The notes beneath the pieces were generated by a model, which did not search any database, had not been told where the DNA came from, and was given only the letters and a program-made list of their open reading frames with translations. Shown here piece by piece: positions 1 to 12,348 of a DNA stretch of 64,000 nucleotides (positions are counted from its first letter, which is position 1; each line of letters opens with the position of its first letter). The position numbers were made by a program, and so were the translations under genes. Source of the DNA: Pseudomonadota bacterium (lineage in GTDB: Bacteria; Pseudomonadota; Alphaproteobacteria; Sphingomonadales; Sphingomonadaceae); contig JAJZTH010000011.1 in the NCBI GenBank assembly GCA_021849075.1, positions 1-64,000 of the forward strand. The letters run 5' to 3'.

Positions 1-128
1 GCCTCTTCAACAAACTCAAGAACTGGCGGCGTATCGCAACTCGATACGACAAAACCAAAGAGTCCTACCTCGGCTTCGTCAATCTCGTCTCAGCCCTGCA
101 ATGGATACCCTTTGTCCACGAAACCTAA
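1..128 (+). pseudogene. IS5-type transposase, C-terminal end (cut by window edge)
   Basis: The reading frame from base 3 runs to TAA at 126-128 and gives 41 residues. They include RRIATRYDKTKESYLGFV and end WIPFVHET. The RxATRYDKT...SYLGF pattern is typical of the C-terminus of IS5-family (IS427-like) DDE transposases, where the final helix carries the catalytic Glu region. Only the tail is visible, so it cannot be said whether the full gene is intact. The next bases (129-160) should contain the right terminal inverted repeat, but I cannot fix its outer edge without the left end. The insertion sequence sits at the left end of the accessory segment that carries the DUF3987, AlpA and integrase genes. 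Confidence 0.75.
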
Positions 129-160
129 AGAGGGTTGTATCGACATGGTTTGATATGGGT

Positions 161-211
161 TGCACGGCAAATCCGCTTAAACTCTTTAAACGCTTAAATG
201 CACGGCAAATC
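161..211. repeat. Short direct repeats between the IS end and the DUF3987 gene
   Basis: The 13-mer TGCACGGCAAATC occurs at 161-173 and again at 199-211. Between them CGCTTAAA occurs at 174-181 and 191-198, around an AT-rich TTAAA-CTC-TTTAA inverted repeat. The arrangement overlaps the boundary between the IS remnant and the 3' end of the DUF3987 gene. It could be a duplicated IS flank, an iteron-like binding site or chance. Nothing here decides between these. Confidence 0.5.
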
Positions 212-224
212 AGTGGCTTGGCGT

Positions 225-1688
225 TCATACGCGGCCCCCGGATTTAGAGCTTCCGGCGTCGAAGAACCGTTGCGGGCGGGATACGGCGAAGGATCGCGGC
301 GTGATGCCATAGTCCTTTTGCATCTGCGCCTTTGGTATTTCCTTGATTTCGTCGCCTTCGAGCAAATGCGCCAGAACACGCTTCAACGCGCTTGTCGCGC
401 CGATCCGATCCCTCTTGAATGTGGGCAGACTAGCAATACGACGCGACAGATAGCTTTGGCTAAACACCTTATCGCGATGCATTTCATACGTAATGCCGTA
501 TTTCGAAACCCGGTCATATGGGCCGGTGATGTATTCGAACACGATCTTCAAGATAGCATTGACTTGCTTTACTTCATCGCCTGCAACTTCTCCGGTTTCG
601 CCGCTTTCGAACTTCCCGACCAATGCATTGGTTTGATCGACGACTAGGTTCGTCGCCCACATGCAATCCTCATAGGTAATGCATGGATGTTCGAAGTTTC
701 GTCCAACCGCGATCAATGCGGCAAGTTTCAGGGCTTTCAGGTGAAGCCGCGCCCACATGCCGCGCATCTGATCGTTCGCCGCGCTGTTTTCCTGATCGAC
801 GGCGAAGCGCCCAAAATCGTCGAACGTCCGCGCCGCGTCATCGGCTAGCGCGACGGTTTTGACGCGATCGGTATCCGCCAGCACGCCGCATTCGGTGACA
901 AGTCGCGCGATGCTATCGACAAGGTGCCCGGAAGGTTCGACGATGCGATTGGCGTTCCGATAGGGCTTCGGCGACGTGGTTTCGAACAGTAGGGTTCGCG
1001 GCAACAGCCCCGACGTGACCATGCTTTCGTCAAGCGTTGCGTAGAAACTTTCGGGCACGCCTTCGCCGAATATGGTCAAGCTAGGATGGCTGATTGCCCG
1101 CGTGTTCTTGTCGCGGTCGCTGTAGGCCGATGCGTCGAAGATCGCGCCGCGTCCGCTCTTGCTCCATAGGTGCAGCAGGACACGTTGAAGCCCCGACATA
1201 TTCGCATTGGCGTTCGGCGATGCCATCGCTTTCAGCATCAAGCCAAATTCGCCGATGATGCAGAACATTACGGGCTTCGGCAGCTTGTCGAGCCATTTGA
1301 ACAGTCCCGGCGCGGACACCAGTTCGCCGGGACCGCGATAGTCGGCAATCCGGGGCTGTTTCGCATAGACTGCGGCCATAAGGCGCGCGATCCCGTCCGC
1401 GACGGCTTCTTTGCCCCGACCCGTTGCGGCGAGTAGCAAGACGTATTGGTTCAAGCCCGACGTTTCGACGTTGAAGGCGCGCCCGGTAATGCCAGCGACA
1501 AATGCGATGCCTCCGGCAAGCGCGATCACTTCATCGGGATATGGGGCGTTCCGATAGATGAAGTCCGCAACGTCGCCGACCAGACCCGGCGGGAAGTTCG
1601 CGGGACGCGGCGGCTGATCGGCGGCTTGGCCGGAGGGAAAGGATACGACGGACATAGCGTGCCCACATTCAAGGGGTTGTGGGATCAC
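225..1688 (-). CDS. DUF3987 (YfjI-like) primase/helicase-type protein of a mobile element
   Basis: This 487-residue protein resembles DUF3987/YfjI proteins, which occur in integrative elements and satellite phages and are thought to act in element replication. The core is P-loop-like: LLLAATGRGKEA near residue 90 looks like a Walker A loop, but the residue after Lys is Glu instead of Ser/Thr. Hydrophobic strands ending in acidic residues follow (VMFCIIGEFG near 150). The GTG start at 1688 overlaps the stop of the AlpA-type gene by four bases (GTGA), which suggests translational coupling. An ATG at 1655 is an alternative start. It lies downstream of integrase, small protein and AlpA gene on the same strand, so these four form one leftward unit. 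The biochemical role is inferred from family context. Confidence 0.7.
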   Translation of the reverse strand: MIPQPLECGHAMSVVSFPSGQAADQPPRPANFPPGLVGDVADFIYRNAPYPDEVIALAGGIAFVAGITGRAFNVETSGLNQYVLLLAATGRGKEAVADGIARLMAAVYAKQPRIADYRGPGELVSAPGLFKWLDKLPKPVMFCIIGEFGLMLKAMASPNANANMSGLQRVLLHLWSKSGRGAIFDASAYSDRDKNTRAISHPSLTIFGEGVPESFYATLDESMVTSGLLPRTLLFETTSPKPYRNANRIVEPSGHLVDSIARLVTECGVLADTDRVKTVALADDAARTFDDFGRFAVDQENSAANDQMRGMWARLHLKALKLAALIAVGRNFEHPCITYEDCMWATNLVVDQTNALVGKFESGETGEVAGDEVKQVNAILKIVFEYITGPYDRVSKYGITYEMHRDKVFSQSYLSRRIASLPTFKRDRIGATSALKRVLAHLLEGDEIKEIPKAQMQKDYGITPRSFAVSRPQRFFDAGSSKSGGRV

Positions 1689-1927
1689 GCGGCGGCGTTG
1701 GCGCGCTTATTGTGAAGGTCCGCGACAAGCTGGCGGATTTCGTCTTCGGACTTGCCTGCGATCCGCGCCGCGTTGACCGCCGCAACTTCGTGTTCGGGAA
1801 AGGCGATTGCGCGAACGCCGATCTTGACCGGCTTCGGGAAAAGCCCCTTCTTCCAATTGCGCTTCACCGTAAGCGGCGAAACGCCAACGGCGGTCGCAAC
1901 CGCCGGAAGTCGCATAAGGTTCTGCAT
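1685..1927 (-). CDS. AlpA-type phage/element transcriptional regulator (excisionase-like)
   Basis: This is an 80-residue winged-helix DNA-binding protein. The pattern LPAVATAVGVSPLTVKRNWK followed by GLFPKPVKIG and a FPEHEV turn is the classic AlpA/MerR-like fold of P4-type regulators, which activate integrase or excision genes. The start was set at ATG 1927 because AGGAG lies six bases upstream. A longer frame to 1987 has no comparable ribosome site. It sits between the integrase block and the DUF3987 gene, and the arrangement int, alpA, replication protein is common in small integrative elements. The C-terminal 30 residues are charged and have no assigned function. Confidence 0.8.
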   Translation of the reverse strand: MQNLMRLPAVATAVGVSPLTVKRNWKKGLFPKPVKIGVRAIAFPEHEVAAVNAARIAGKSEDEIRQLVADLHNKRANAAA

Positions 1928-1999
1928 CGAAATCTCCTGTCCAAGTGAGTGGTCAGGAGCGGTCATGGCGCAAATGTCGGGCGGCAATAATTGGGAGAA

Positions 2000-2212
2000 T
2001 TATTCGTCGTCTTTTAGCCGTCTTCGCATTTGCTTCGACAAATCCCGAAGACGATCTTCGCGCGCGGCGGCTTCGTCATCTTCGAACTTCGATCCGTAAT
2101 AGCGATCATATATGCCTAGTCCGGCGGCACGCTTCGTCGAGCCTTGGCGCACGGCCAAGGCGGCTTCGTCGATCAAATGCGATCGGACAGGCCAGCCGGT
2201 TCCTGTGAACAT
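2000..2212 (-). CDS. Small unknown protein of the integrative element
   Basis: This is a predicted 70-residue protein starting at ATG 2212, five bases past the integrase stop codon. The open frame extends upstream to 2278 inside the integrase gene, but that part is probably antisense-like noise. The N-terminal half is mixed and includes HLIDEAALAVRQGSTKR. The C-terminal half is strongly charged and likely helical (EDRLRDLSKQMRRRLKDDE). I do not recognise the family. The tight spacing after int and before alpA supports a real gene of the same transcript. A clear Shine-Dalgarno is missing, so translation may depend on the upstream gene. Confidence 0.5.
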   Translation of the reverse strand: MFTGTGWPVRSHLIDEAALAVRQGSTKRAAGLGIYDRYYGSKFEDDEAAAREDRLRDLSKQMRRRLKDDE

Positions 2213-2217
2213 GTCGG

Positions 2218-3633
2218 TCACGCGGCGCGCTCCATCGTCGCAACCTTCGGCGTGTTTATGGCGCAATAATCCGCCCATTCCTGCATCAGCTTCGCCCGCT
2301 TCGCCATTGCCGTGCTGCGACGATACGACGCTTCGGCCTTGTCTTTCAGCCTGTGGGCAAGGGCATGTTCGATCACTTCGCGGTCGTGCGTTGTGTCATC
2401 GCCAGCCCAATCGCGGAACGTGCTGCGGAAGCCATGCGGCACAATTGCCTTGGGTTTGCCGTCTTCACCTTTAACCGAAGGATCGACGTATTGGGCGGGA
2501 TCGCCGTTCATGCCGCGCACAAGCTGGATAAGCGCCATGTTCGACAAACAACCGTCCTTGGTCGATCCGGCAAACACGTATGGATTGCCCACAATACGGG
2601 GCAGCGCCTTCAACAGCGCGACGGCGGCTTTCGACAGCGGCACGTCATGCGGCTTTTTCGCCTTCATGCGTTCAGCCGGGATGCGCCATTCGGGCGAAGG
2701 TCCGTCAAGATCGTGGATTTCGTCCCATTTCGCGCCGATGACTTCGTTCGTCCGCGTGGCGGTAAGGATCATGAATTCGACGGCCCGCGCGGACACACTG
2801 CTACGCTTGCGAAGATCGGCCATGAACGCGCCCATTTGTGGGAATGGTAACGACGGCTGCGGCTTCACTTCGGCCTGATAGACCGGCAACAGCGGTTCAA
2901 GCATACCGCGATATTCGGCGGGATTGTCGCCTGTCCGATAGTCCTTGCCCTTGGCGTAATCCATGACGGCTTCAATACGACCGCGAAGACGATCGGCGGT
3001 TTCGTGCTTCGTCTTCCAAATCGGTTCAAGAACTTCGACAATATCGTGCTTCGTAATGTCCGCAACGGGACGATCCCAAAGCGACTTGCAATATGTTTCC
3101 AGCGTCGAACGCCATTGCGCCTTATGTTTTTCGTTCTTCAACTTGGCTGTCTTGTTCGCGATTGTGATATCGGCACATTCGCCAAATGTGACGGCTTTGA
3201 CCTTGGCGGCTTTCGCTTGTGCGGCGTTTGCTGCGGCGGCTTCGCGCTTCGCTTCAACGGGATCGATGCCAGCGCGGATCGCGGATCGCTTTTCTTCGGC
3301 CCAACGGCGGGCTTCCTCCAACGTCTTTTCGTAAGGTTCCGGCGCATTGCCATTGCGACGCGCCCAATCCGGCGTTTTCGCTTCGGCGTCCCGGCTTTCC
3401 AAATACGGACCAACGCCGATTTCGGCCCGGCGACCTTCCTTGCCGATCTTCGTCCGCAAAACCCATGCGATGCTGTTGCCTTCGATGCGGAGATACAGCC
3501 CCGGCACGCCGCCTACGGCGTAGCGACCGGGCTTCTTCGATTTCGCAATCTTCGTCACTTGCGACGGATGCAGATAGGCAAGGCGAGGCATGGGAACGGC
3601 TCCAACGGGTCTGTCCGCCATCTTGTCCGCCAT
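2218..3633 (-). CDS. int: P4-type tyrosine recombinase (integrase)
   Basis: This is a 471-residue site-specific recombinase that integrates and excises the element. The N-terminal about 90 residues form the DUF4102-like arm-binding domain (KSKKPGRYAVGGVPGLYLRI), followed by a SAM-like core-binding domain at about 150-250. The C-terminal catalytic domain carries the active residues: Arg in ILTATRTNEVIG, the box HGFRSTFRDWA, His in EHALAH, and Tyr in EASYRRST. All are present, so the enzyme is probably functional. The frame starts at ATG 3633. ATG 3591 (MPRLAYLHPS) has a better ribosome site (TTGGAG) and is a credible alternative. The gene reads away from the candidate att site at 3751-3767, as expected for P4-type islands. 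Confidence 0.93.
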   Translation of the reverse strand: MADKMADRPVGAVPMPRLAYLHPSQVTKIAKSKKPGRYAVGGVPGLYLRIEGNSIAWVLRTKIGKEGRRAEIGVGPYLESRDAEAKTPDWARRNGNAPEPYEKTLEEARRWAEEKRSAIRAGIDPVEAKREAAAANAAQAKAAKVKAVTFGECADITIANKTAKLKNEKHKAQWRSTLETYCKSLWDRPVADITKHDIVEVLEPIWKTKHETADRLRGRIEAVMDYAKGKDYRTGDNPAEYRGMLEPLLPVYQAEVKPQPSLPFPQMGAFMADLRKRSSVSARAVEFMILTATRTNEVIGAKWDEIHDLDGPSPEWRIPAERMKAKKPHDVPLSKAAVALLKALPRIVGNPYVFAGSTKDGCLSNMALIQLVRGMNGDPAQYVDPSVKGEDGKPKAIVPHGFRSTFRDWAGDDTTHDREVIEHALAHRLKDKAEASYRRSTAMAKRAKLMQEWADYCAINTPKVATMERAA

Positions 3634-3750
3634 AAATCTTGAAAAATCTATAACGATCTTGAGCGGTCACAAGGGATCATGTCCCGCTAAGGGACTGTCG
3701 AACAAAGGGAAAATCACCCGTCCTGATCCCTCCCGATCGGTCATATAAGC

Positions 3751-3767
3751 GGACTCCCGCTCCGCCA
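3751..3767 (+). other. Candidate right attachment site (attR), tRNA 3'-end-like fragment
   Basis: The sequence GGACTCCCGCTCCGCCA resembles the acceptor end of a tRNA with G73 and an encoded CCA, as in tRNA-Ser-like genes. It has no upstream T-loop or tRNA body here, so it is not a gene. It lies about 120 bases upstream of the integrase start, on the side away from the element. That is where the duplicated 3' end of a target tRNA would be left if the intact tRNA lies on the + strand beyond the left window edge. The other copy is not visible, so this remains a candidate. Confidence 0.35.
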
Positions 3768-3897
3768 CATTTTTATAAAATCATTTAAAATCAATACCCT
3801 GATCCTAACCTTCAGGCATTGGATTGCGCATCCTCAATGCTGTGGCGATGTCAGCGGAAAAGCGGCCGCAGACGGCGTGAAGGCTGCCAACTGCCCA

Positions 3898-3952
3898 CTA
3901 CGCCCTCATCATGGTCGCCCCGAGCATCCGTGCGGCCATGATGAGGGCGTAG
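3898..3952. terminator. Perfect 17-bp inverted repeat, possible bidirectional transcription stop
   Basis: Arm 3898-3914 (CTACGCCCTCATCATGG) is exactly complementary to arm 3936-3952, with a 21-base loop that can form a small inner GCA/TGC hairpin. It lies 28 bases beyond the stop codon of the leftward aldo/keto reductase gene. There is no T-tract on either side, so a standard Rho-independent terminator is not certain. An mRNA-stabilising hairpin, a protein-binding site or a remnant of a small transposable repeat are alternatives. Confidence 0.5.
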
Positions 3953-3980
3953 CCGTTTCAGAATTTGGCTTCTGCGCCGA

Positions 3981-5555
<1,575 letters not shown>

Positions 5556-6620
5556 TTAGGCGCGGTGCGGACCGATCAGCGCGAGATCGGCGGGGGACAG
5601 CCGGTCCGAAGCGCTGTCCAACTGGTGCCAATAGGGGTAGAGAAGCGGGGGGCGGCTAACGGCCTCCAGCCTGGCCATGTCCTCATCCGACAGGCGCAAT
5701 TCCGCAGCCTTGAGATTATCGGCCAATTGCGCGTCAGTGCGCGCGCCGATGACCAGGCTGGTCACGCCCGGCCGCCCCAGCAACCAGGCCAGCGCCACCT
5801 GCGCCGGGGTGACGCCATCCCCGCGCGCCTCCGCAATCTCCACCAGAATTTCGACTATGTCATAGAGCGCCTCGACATCGCGCACGGGCGGCTCGTTCCA
5901 GTTGGCGGCCTTGCGCGTACCTTCCGGTTCGGGCTTGCCGCGCCGATATTTGCCCGACAGCAAGCCGCCGGCCAGCGGCGACCAGATCACGCCGCCCACG
6001 CCCTGATCCACGCCGATCGGCAGCAGTTCATATTCCGCTTCGCGCGCCTGAAGCGTGTAATGAATTTGCTGGGCGATCGGCCGGATCAGACCTTCCCGCT
6101 CCGCCGCGGCGATCATCTTCATGATGTGCCAGCCCGAGAAATTGGATACGCCGACATAGCCGATCTTGCCGCTGCGGGTCAGCATGTCGAAAGCGCTGAG
6201 CATTTCCTCCACCGGGGTCATGCCATCCCATTCATGGCACCAGTAAAGGTCGATATGGTCGGTCCGCAACCGCCGCAGACTGGCCTCGCAGGCGCGCACG
6301 ATATGATGGCGTGACAGGCCGCGCTCATTGGGACCTTTTGTGCCAGTGGGAAAGCGGACCTTGGTCCCCAGGATCAGCTTCTCGCGTCGTCCCCCGGTCA
6401 GCGCCTCGCCAATGATTTCCTCCGACAGGCCCGCCGAGTAAATATCGGCCGTATCGATGCTGTTGACGCCCGCGTCGATGCACAGGTCGATCTGGCGCTG
6501 CGCCCCGGCCATGTCCGTATTACCGGTCTTGGCGAAAGCGCCCGCCCCGCCGAACGTCATGGTGCCCAGGGTCAGGGTGGAGAGTTTGAGGCCGGAACGG
6601 CCAAGGAAGCGATAGTCCAT
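5556..6620 (-). CDS. Aldo/keto reductase (YajO/Tas-type)
   Basis: This is a 354-residue cytoplasmic AKR enzyme. The catalytic residues are Asp56 and Tyr61 (SIDTADIYSAG), Lys87 (LGTKVRF) and His129 (YWCHEWDG). The NADP-binding C-terminal part (VTSLVIGARTDAQLADNL) is normal. The start was placed at ATG 6620 because GGAGG lies five bases upstream. An in-frame ATG at 6632 would put that site inside the coding region. It is divergent from a LysR-type regulator gene starting at 6741, with a 120-base shared region, so control by that regulator is likely. The substrate is unknown; aryl aldehydes or sugars are common in this group. Confidence 0.9.
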   Translation of the reverse strand: MDYRFLGRSGLKLSTLTLGTMTFGGAGAFAKTGNTDMAGAQRQIDLCIDAGVNSIDTADIYSAGLSEEIIGEALTGGRREKLILGTKVRFPTGTKGPNERGLSRHHIVRACEASLRRLRTDHIDLYWCHEWDGMTPVEEMLSAFDMLTRSGKIGYVGVSNFSGWHIMKMIAAAEREGLIRPIAQQIHYTLQAREAEYELLPIGVDQGVGGVIWSPLAGGLLSGKYRRGKPEPEGTRKAANWNEPPVRDVEALYDIVEILVEIAEARGDGVTPAQVALAWLLGRPGVTSLVIGARTDAQLADNLKAAELRLSDEDMARLEAVSRPPLLYPYWHQLDSASDRLSPADLALIGPHRA

Positions 6621-6740
6621 GAAGTCCTCCATCGGACAGGCGGTAAAGACCAGCCTGTTGCGACGCCCTATCTATGGCTCGCCTTTCGTTCGGAAAAATG
6701 AAAAGAATGAAAATGATATTTCTGAAAATCGGAACGAACG

Positions 6741-7595
6741 ATGCAGATACCCCAGCTTCGCGCCTTTTGCGCAGTGGCCCAGACCGGCTCCATCACGGCG
6801 GCCGCGCGCGTCCTCAACAAGGTGCCGTCGAGCATCACGGTTCGCATCCGCCAGCTTGAGGAGGATCTGGGTCGGGAGCTTTTCCTGCGCGAAAGCAAGC
6901 GCATGTTCCTGTCACCGGCCGGGCGGCAATTGCTGGAGCATGCGCAACGCATCCTCGACCTGGCCGATGGCACCCGCGCGCTGATGCGGGATGAAGAAAG
7001 CAGCGGTCCCCTGGTCGTCGGCGCACTCGACGTCGTGCTGGTCGACTATATGCCGCGCCTGATCGGGCGCATGCGGCAGCGCCATCGCGGCATCCACCTT
7101 AATGTCCGCCATCAGGCGTCAGAGGATTTGGTGGCCCATGTCGCCGACGGCAGCCTGGACGTCGCCCTGACCGAAGGGCCGGTCATTTCCAAAGCGCTCA
7201 AGAGCAAGGTCGCCTTTGTCGACGAAATGCTGCTGGTCACGGCGCCTGGCCATCGCGACGTCACGACGCCGGCCGATCTCGACTGCACGGAACTATACGG
7301 CTTTCGCCATGACTGCTCCTTCCGGTTTCGCATGGATCGCTGGCTGTCATGCGGCAATCGTGCAGACATGCCGGTCATCGAAATCGAATCCTACCATACG
7401 ATGCTCGCCTGCGTCAGCGCCGGCATGGGCGCGGCATGGATGTTGCGGTCGATTCTGAAGACATTGCCGGGACATCATCAGGTAAAGACCCATTCCCTGG
7501 GCGAAGCCGGGCGCACGGAAATCCATTTCGTGTGGCGTGACGGCCATCTGTCGCGCAACGCTGCGCTGTTGATGGAAACCGCGGCGATGGACTGA
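6741..7595 (+). CDS. LysR-family transcriptional regulator
   Basis: This 284-residue LTTR has an N-terminal winged helix-turn-helix at 1-60 (FCAVAQTGSITAAARVLNKV, then SSITVRIRQLEEDLG) and a periplasmic-binding-protein-like effector domain from about 88 on. The HTH has Val-Pro-Ser-Ser-Ile at the recognition helix, as in ArgP/CysB-distant members. It is transcribed away from the aldo/keto reductase gene (5556-6620) and probably controls it and itself. The effector is unknown. No strong Shine-Dalgarno precedes the ATG; only GGAA lies about nine bases upstream. Confidence 0.9.
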   Translation: MQIPQLRAFCAVAQTGSITAAARVLNKVPSSITVRIRQLEEDLGRELFLRESKRMFLSPAGRQLLEHAQRILDLADGTRALMRDEESSGPLVVGALDVVLVDYMPRLIGRMRQRHRGIHLNVRHQASEDLVAHVADGSLDVALTEGPVISKALKSKVAFVDEMLLVTAPGHRDVTTPADLDCTELYGFRHDCSFRFRMDRWLSCGNRADMPVIEIESYHTMLACVSAGMGAAWMLRSILKTLPGHHQVKTHSLGEAGRTEIHFVWRDGHLSRNAALLMETAAMD

Positions 7596-7653
7596 CCGAA
7601 GATGGCCATCGATCGCGTGCCTTTGGGCAATCGGATATGCTACCGATCATGCG

Positions 7654-8232
7654 ATGACCGTTTCCATGCCCCCCCCGACCGATGAAGGATCTAGCCGCCG
7701 CCGCCAGATCGTGGAGATTGCGGCCCAAATTTTTGCACGCAAAGGCTATCGCGGCACATCGATGCGGGACATTGGCGAGCAGGCCGGGGTGCTGGGCGGA
7801 TCGCTCTATCATCACATCAAATCGAAGGATGCGCTGTTTGTCGAACTGCACAACAGCGCGCTGGATGCAGCCGAAGCGCGGATCGCGCAGGCGGTGGCGA
7901 CGCAGCATGATCCCTGGGCGCGGCTGGAGGCGGCATGCGCCACGCTGCTCGACATTCAGCTGGCGCCCGATTCGCTGACGACGCCGATGATGAACGATTT
8001 TCGCGAAGTGCCCGACGCCGTGCGCGCGCAGTTGATCGCGCGGCGCGACGGTTTCGAAAATCTGTTCCGGGCGCTGATCGCCGACCTCCCCCTGCCGGCC
8101 CGGATTGATCGATCCGTTTATCGCAACCTTCTGCTGACGCAGCTGAATTCGGCGGCGGACTGGTATCGGCCGGGCCGACTGACCCGCGCGGAAATCGCCG
8201 CGCAGATCGTTACCATTTTCCGCCACGCCTGA
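7654..8232 (+). CDS. TetR-family transcriptional regulator
   Basis: This is a 192-residue repressor-type protein. The N-terminal HTH is clear: RRRQIVEIAAQIFARKGYRG, then TSMRDIGEQAGVLGGSLYHH with IKSKDAL. The ligand-binding C-terminal domain resembles the KstR2-like group (TetR_C_33), which often controls steroid, fatty-acid or CoA-ester metabolism. That similarity is an impression from the GSLYHHIKSKDALF signature. It follows the LysR gene by 58 bases on the same strand and converges with the GGDEF gene that ends at 8238. There is no obvious target next to it. ATG 7666 is an alternative start. Confidence 0.88.
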   Translation: MTVSMPPPTDEGSSRRRQIVEIAAQIFARKGYRGTSMRDIGEQAGVLGGSLYHHIKSKDALFVELHNSALDAAEARIAQAVATQHDPWARLEAACATLLDIQLAPDSLTTPMMNDFREVPDAVRAQLIARRDGFENLFRALIADLPLPARIDRSVYRNLLLTQLNSAADWYRPGRLTRAEIAAQIVTIFRHA

Positions 8233-8237
8233 TCGGT

Positions 8238-9163
8238 TCAGGTCTGGCAATATTCCTCGCGCTGGTCGAACTGGACTTTCGATATCCGGTTCCGGCCCTG
8301 CTGCTTGCTGATGTAGAGTTGCCGGTCGGCTTCGGAAATCCAGTGGTCCGCCAGCATGTTGGGCTGGCAGCGCGCGCTGGCGACGCCGATGCTGACGGTG
8401 ATGAACGGGCTGACCTGCGATCGTTCATGCGGGATGTTGAGCGACTGAATCTGCAAGCGGATTTCCTGCGCCACCAGTTCCGCGCCATGCGGATCGGTGC
8501 CCGGCAGGACGCAGGCAAATTCCTCGCCACCATAGCGCGCCGGCAGATCGGTCGCGCGCTTGACCGCGCGGATCAGGGCGGATGCAACCATCATGATGCA
8601 GCGATCACCCGCCGGATGGCCATAGGTGTCGTTGAACTGCTTGAAGAAATCGATGTCGAGCATGATGACCGACAGCCAGTCTTCGGTCCGGGCCAGTCGC
8701 GCCGCTTCGGTCTGCAACGAGCGTTCCAGATGGCGGCGATTGCTGAGACCCGTCAGCGCGTCGGTCACGGCCAGCATCGCCAGCTGGTCACGCAAGCGCT
8801 TGAGTTCGACATGGTTGCCCACCCGCGCGCGCAGGATGGCGGGCTGGATCGGTTTGGTCACATAGTCGATCGCGCCCAGCGAAAGGCCGCGCATTTCATC
8901 TTCCGTATCGCCAAGACCCGTGGTGAAAATCACCGGAATGTCCGCCAGCAGCGAATCGGCCTTGAGCTGGCGGCAGACTTCGAACCCATCGATCCCCGGC
9001 ATCAGCACATCGAGCAGCACCAGATCGGGCTGAGCCGCGCGCGCCGTGTCCAGCGCCTGCTGTCCCGAGGTCGCGAAACAGACCTCATAATCATCCTCCA
9101 GCACCGCATTCATAATCTCGATGTTGGAAATTTCGTCGTCGACAATCAGGATCGTCGCTTTGC

Positions 9164-9167
<4 letters not shown>
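8238..9167 (-). CDS. Response regulator with GGDEF output (diguanylate cyclase)
   Basis: This 309-residue protein should synthesise cyclic di-GMP when phosphorylated. The receiver domain at 1-120 has the acidic pair DDE (10-12), phospho-acceptor Asp53 (LLDVLMPG), and Lys105 in the TKP motif. The GGDEF domain at 135-300 has an intact GGEEF active site (213-217), and RATD (204-207) five residues before it forms the inhibitory I-site. The start ATG overlaps the stop of the hybrid kinase gene by four bases (ATGA), so the kinase is the likely phosphodonor through its HPt domain. It is simpler than Caulobacter PleD, which has two receivers. Confidence 0.93.
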
Positions 9168-12003
<2,836 letters not shown>

Positions 12004-12007
<4 letters not shown>

Positions 12008-12348
12008 AGGGTCTGTTCCTGCGAGGAGGAGTCGAAGCAACCGCCGCGCGCGGGCGCAGCAACCGCCAGCCAGGCGCCCGCCTTGCGCAGCGCGGCCGGA
12101 AAATCGGGCCGGGTCGACCCGGCGATGACGATGTTGGAGAAGCGCCCCGCCTGCACCAGCCGACCATCGGCGGCGCGGACGAGATTGATGGTGTCCGCCC
12201 GGCTGGACCCGGGTGCGGCCATAACGAGATACCAGCCCGAGTCCGGTCCATCCATGAGCGACGCCAGACCCAGGCCGGCCAGTCCGACGCCAAGCAGCAG
12301 CAGCGCAGGAAGATAGGCGGTCCACGCCCCTTTGCGCCCCTGTTGCAT
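12004..12348 (-). CDS. Small single-pass membrane protein, first gene of the kinase-cyclase operon
   Basis: The frame from ATG 12348 gives 114 residues. They consist of a short basic start (MQQGRKGAW), one hydrophobic helix ([20 protein letters not shown]) and an extracytoplasmic domain of about 80 residues that contains [14 protein letters not shown] do not recognise the family. Starts further upstream (to 12444) are possible, and no strong ribosome site decides between them. Its stop codon overlaps the kinase start by four bases, so the two proteins are made together. A periplasmic domain linked to a multi-helix kinase suggests a sensory or accessory partner, which is inference. Confidence 0.6.

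Larger units (their letters stand above)
3634..3980. other. Intergenic boundary between mobile element and chromosome
   Basis: These 347 bases contain no credible gene. The left half is AT-rich upstream DNA of the integrase and should hold its promoter. It contains the tRNA-end-like fragment at 3751-3767, followed by an AT-rich tract (3768-3800). The right half contains a perfect 17-base inverted repeat (3898-3952) just past the stop of the leftward aldo/keto reductase gene. I take the element boundary to be near 3767, which is an inference. Confidence 0.6.

Noticed and set aside
3751..3767. A complete tRNA gene at the integrase flank.
   Set aside because: Only the 3' end resembles tRNA. Upstream bases give no T-arm, anticodon arm or D-arm.
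12008..12325. Longer N-terminus for the hybrid kinase.
   Set aside because: It would overlap the small membrane protein gene in another frame and is Arg/Gly-rich without structure. The ATGA overlap at 12007 is the better start.
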